NCBI RefSeq assembly: GCF_022267535.1
Contig: NZ_JAHNZV010000006.1
Coordinates: 36,984 to 100,983 of the forward strand
DNA: 64,000 nt
DNA from: Psychromonas antarctica
GTDB lineage: Bacteria; Pseudomonadota; Gammaproteobacteria; Enterobacterales; Psychromonadaceae
Reading direction: 5' to 3'
The stretch's first letter is position 1. Each line of letters starts with the position of its first letter. Positions 62,029 through 64,000 of this stretch are shown one piece after another. The notes beneath the pieces are model-generated. The model did no database searches and was not told the DNA's origin. It saw only the letters and a program-made list of their open reading frames with translations. Made by a program: the position numbers and the translations under genes.

Positions 62029-62140
62029 TATATTTTCCTTACCAAAAAGAGCCGTTTATTTCTTTGATAGACTGAACACAGAAATGCCAGCAATGTTGCC
62101 GGCATCTTCTGAGTACTGGAGAGATACCAGAATTTATGAG

Positions 62141-63196
62141 CTAAAAACCATACTCTAAGCCGACGCGTGTTACAACATCTGTATCAGCTGTGCCAACCGT
62201 TCTGCCGGCAACTCGAACGTAAGGGACGAAGCCGTTAATTGAGCCCATCACCTGAGCTGAAATAGTATTAGAATCAGTATCACTTTGACTCGAACCATCG
62301 TGTTTTTCATCAAAGTTAGCTGCGTAGCCAAGCTTAACACCGAGTGGGCCATTCCAATATTGAGCAATGACAGAAACGGAATCCTGTTCAGCATCATAAG
62401 TTGAGGTTTCACCGACAAAGTTGTCAACAGCTTCTTTTTTATAAGCGCCGGCTAAACTAAAACCACCGGGTAGGCCCGCTTCAAAACCAACAATATAAGT
62501 TAAATTGTCCTGCCCATCGACGCCTTTAAAATCAGAGCCTGTCTCTACAGCACCCATTAAAGTTACTTTTTTAATGGTATATTTTACACTGCTAGCGTAA
62601 AAATATGACCCTTTTGTTGCATTGCCACCATTACCCGTAGCCGCTGTAGCTGAATCACGACCAACTGATGCGGCAAAGGCGACATCACCGAAATTTTGAT
62701 CATATCGAACTTGATTTGACTGACGATCGTAATGAGCCGTTAATCCGCCCCAATCAAATACAGAGCCTAAACCGGGATTAGAAAACGGCCAGTCAACAAT
62801 TTCATATAATGGTGTTAACACACGGCCAACGCGTACTTTACCCCAATTACCTTTAAGGCCGACAAATGTGTCCCTAAAACCCAGAACACCACCGTGTGTA
62901 CCACCGTGACCCCAGTCTGTTCCGCCTACATAACCTGACTCAACTTGCATAAACGCTTCGATGGAATCAGTCATTGCTTTACCGGCACGGAAGCCAATAC
63001 GGGATTCATTTTCGACAACAAAACCTTGGTCTGATTCTGTGCCGTTATCATTATCTCCTGTGTCGTAATTAACGACAGATAGGGCTGCGACGCCATAAAT
63101 TTCAACATTAAAATCGTTATCTAAACCGATCTGATAGGCCTGAGAGGAGAGACAAACCGTTGTCAAAACTGCGGCTAAAAGTGTTTTTTTAAACAT
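62141..63196 (-). CDS. General porin (possible chito-oligosaccharide or sugar porin)
   Basis: The 351-residue protein has a 20-residue signal peptide (ends SSQA) and 16-stranded gram-negative porin features: VEIYGVAALSVVNYD near the N-terminus, SRIGFRAGKAMTDSIEAFMQVE, RDTFVGLKGNWGKVRVGRV, and the terminal aromatic VGLEYGF. The acidic constriction loop follows. Similarity is to OmpU-like and chitoporin-type porins. The nearby nag genes suggest uptake of GlcNAc or chitin sugars, but specificity is inference. Confidence 0.8.
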   Translation of the reverse strand: MFKKTLLAAVLTTVCLSSQAYQIGLDNDFNVEIYGVAALSVVNYDTGDNDNGTESDQGFVVENESRIGFRAGKAMTDSIEAFMQVESGYVGGTDWGHGGTHGGVLGFRDTFVGLKGNWGKVRVGRVLTPLYEIVDWPFSNPGLGSVFDWGGLTAHYDRQSNQVRYDQNFGDVAFAASVGRDSATAATGNGGNATKGSYFYASSVKYTIKKVTLMGAVETGSDFKGVDGQDNLTYIVGFEAGLPGGFSLAGAYKKEAVDNFVGETSTYDAEQDSVSVIAQYWNGPLGVKLGYAANFDEKHDGSSQSDTDSNTISAQVMGSINGFVPYVRVAGRTVGTADTDVVTRVGLEYGF

Positions 63197-64000
63197 ATCA
63201 ATATTCCTTTAAATAAGCATAGTATTTAGTGACTTCTATTTGTCTAGGAAGCCAAATTCAATTAAAAAATAGATATTAAATTAGCAACAAGATAGACGAA
63301 ATAACTGCTGCTAATAAGGTAAAAATAAGAAGCAATTTGGTTTTTAGTTTCTTATGAACTAAGTAAATACCACGCTGCTTGCTTGTCACCCATACTACAT
63401 TCGCGCCGCGAATTATCAACACTCAAACACCTCAATATAGAGAAAAACAGACAGACATCACATTTCCAAGTAAAAGCAGCATTTACCAATTAAAAACAAC
63501 AACATAAAAGAAATAAGCCGTAGAAAACCCAATCAATCACAAAACAAAACCACCACAACGTGACACCCATCACGCAGAAATAAAAATAAAAAAAGATATA
63601 TTTCGCGGAATTAATAATCATAGAGAATTAACTAAACATAGGTCCCTGATATTGGAAATATATGCATTTATACAGAATAAATAGTTAAGATCAGTGTGAG
63701 GCATACAATATATCGAGTACATATGACGGGATATTGGAAAAATAAAAATGTCACCCCCCTTTTTTCCATTTTAAAATGAAACGCCAAATTAAAGTAACGG
63801 AGTGTAAGCTTGTAAGGGAATTTTCAAAACAGCCTGCCAGACGAAAAAGTAACACCCCAAAATTAAATTAAACATGCCAACAAACAACTGATATAAAAGA
63901 ATTAAATTAAAAACCGCTTTATATTTAACTCTTTTTCATTGGAAAAACATGAACTACACCCCTTCGCCCTACCTCTCATATTCTGTCGACAATTTAATAT
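63197..64000. other. Gene-free region upstream of porin
   Basis: About 800 bp of AT-rich DNA with no supported gene on either strand up to the window edge. It holds the porin promoter region, a strong CRP-like palindrome at 63560-63573, and a near-palindrome ATTTCGCGGAAT at 63600-63611 that could be a NagC-type site (weak). Confidence 0.5.
63560..63573. promoter_or_regulatory. CRP-like site
   Basis: GTGACACCCATCAC has the perfect GTGA-N6-TCAC core, flanked by C and G. It lies 364 bp upstream of the porin start, farther than usual, so the target gene is uncertain. Confidence 0.45.

Noticed and set aside
63197..64000. CRISPR-like or tandem repeat array in the AT-rich tail
   Set aside because: No regularly spaced identical repeats were seen, only A/T-rich low-complexity sequence.

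Overview
The window is chromosomal DNA of a marine gammaproteobacterium. The best fit by protein similarity and gene content is the Psychromonas/Vibrio-Shewanella side of the class (a sodium-motor protein MotX, an alternative oxidase, a DecR-CyuA pair, a NagC-type GlcNAc locus). The genus is inferred, not proven. The DNA is AT-rich with dense, short-spaced operons. No tRNA, rRNA, CRISPR array, prophage or intact transposase is visible.

Layout. 1-4.8 kb: promoter-proximal part of the S10 ribosomal operon (rpsJ-rplC-rplD-rplW-rplB-rpsS-rplV-rpsC-rplP-rpmC, minus strand) with a promoter and a leader of about 171 nt. 5-8 kb: overlapping plus-strand genes tmcA-rsuA-MGMT. 8-15.8 kb: a Tas-type aldo/keto reductase, an orphan MalE-like binding protein, a cation/proton antiporter, lysS and prfB with its programmed +1 frameshift. 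16-19.9 kb: ilvIH, a PspG-like protein, a periplasmic copper chaperone and an outer-membrane protein. 20-27.3 kb: an N-terminally truncated hypothetical gene, then an alternative oxidase gene flanked by two copies of the cysJ 5' region, then cysJIH. 27.5-28.1 kb: motX behind a sigma-28-like promoter.

28.4-34.2 kb: the str operon (tusDCB, rpsL, rpsG, fusA, tuf), with a decayed fragment of a second tuf 3' end beyond tuf. 34.4-37 kb: a cysteine-catabolism group (decR, cyuA, ridA). 37.2-49.2 kb: the rif cluster (secE-nusG, rplKA, rplJL-rpoBC). Together the rif, str and S10 blocks keep the ancestral order and strand, but are split by a roughly 24-kb block and a small cysteine block.

50.3-53.2 kb: a molybdate uptake operon modA-(modD pseudogene)-modB-modC. 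53.3-54.7 kb: a ferric-reductase-like flavocytochrome. 54.9-55.1 kb: a MITE, with a shortened relative at 21.3 kb. 55.2-63.2 kb: N-acetylglucosamine use (ptsH, nagE, nagB, nagA, nagC) with a neighbouring lipoprotein and a general porin. The last 0.8 kb has no gene.

The strongest non-routine signals are: the cysJ 5' duplication around the alternative oxidase, which looks like the scar of its insertion; the two-member MITE family; the tuf remnant at a breakpoint of the ribosomal super-cluster; the dead modD inside the mod operon; and the decR-cyuA-ridA grouping. I found no clearly undescribed multi-gene system. No search tool was used, so all names rest on recognised motifs and remembered family sequences.
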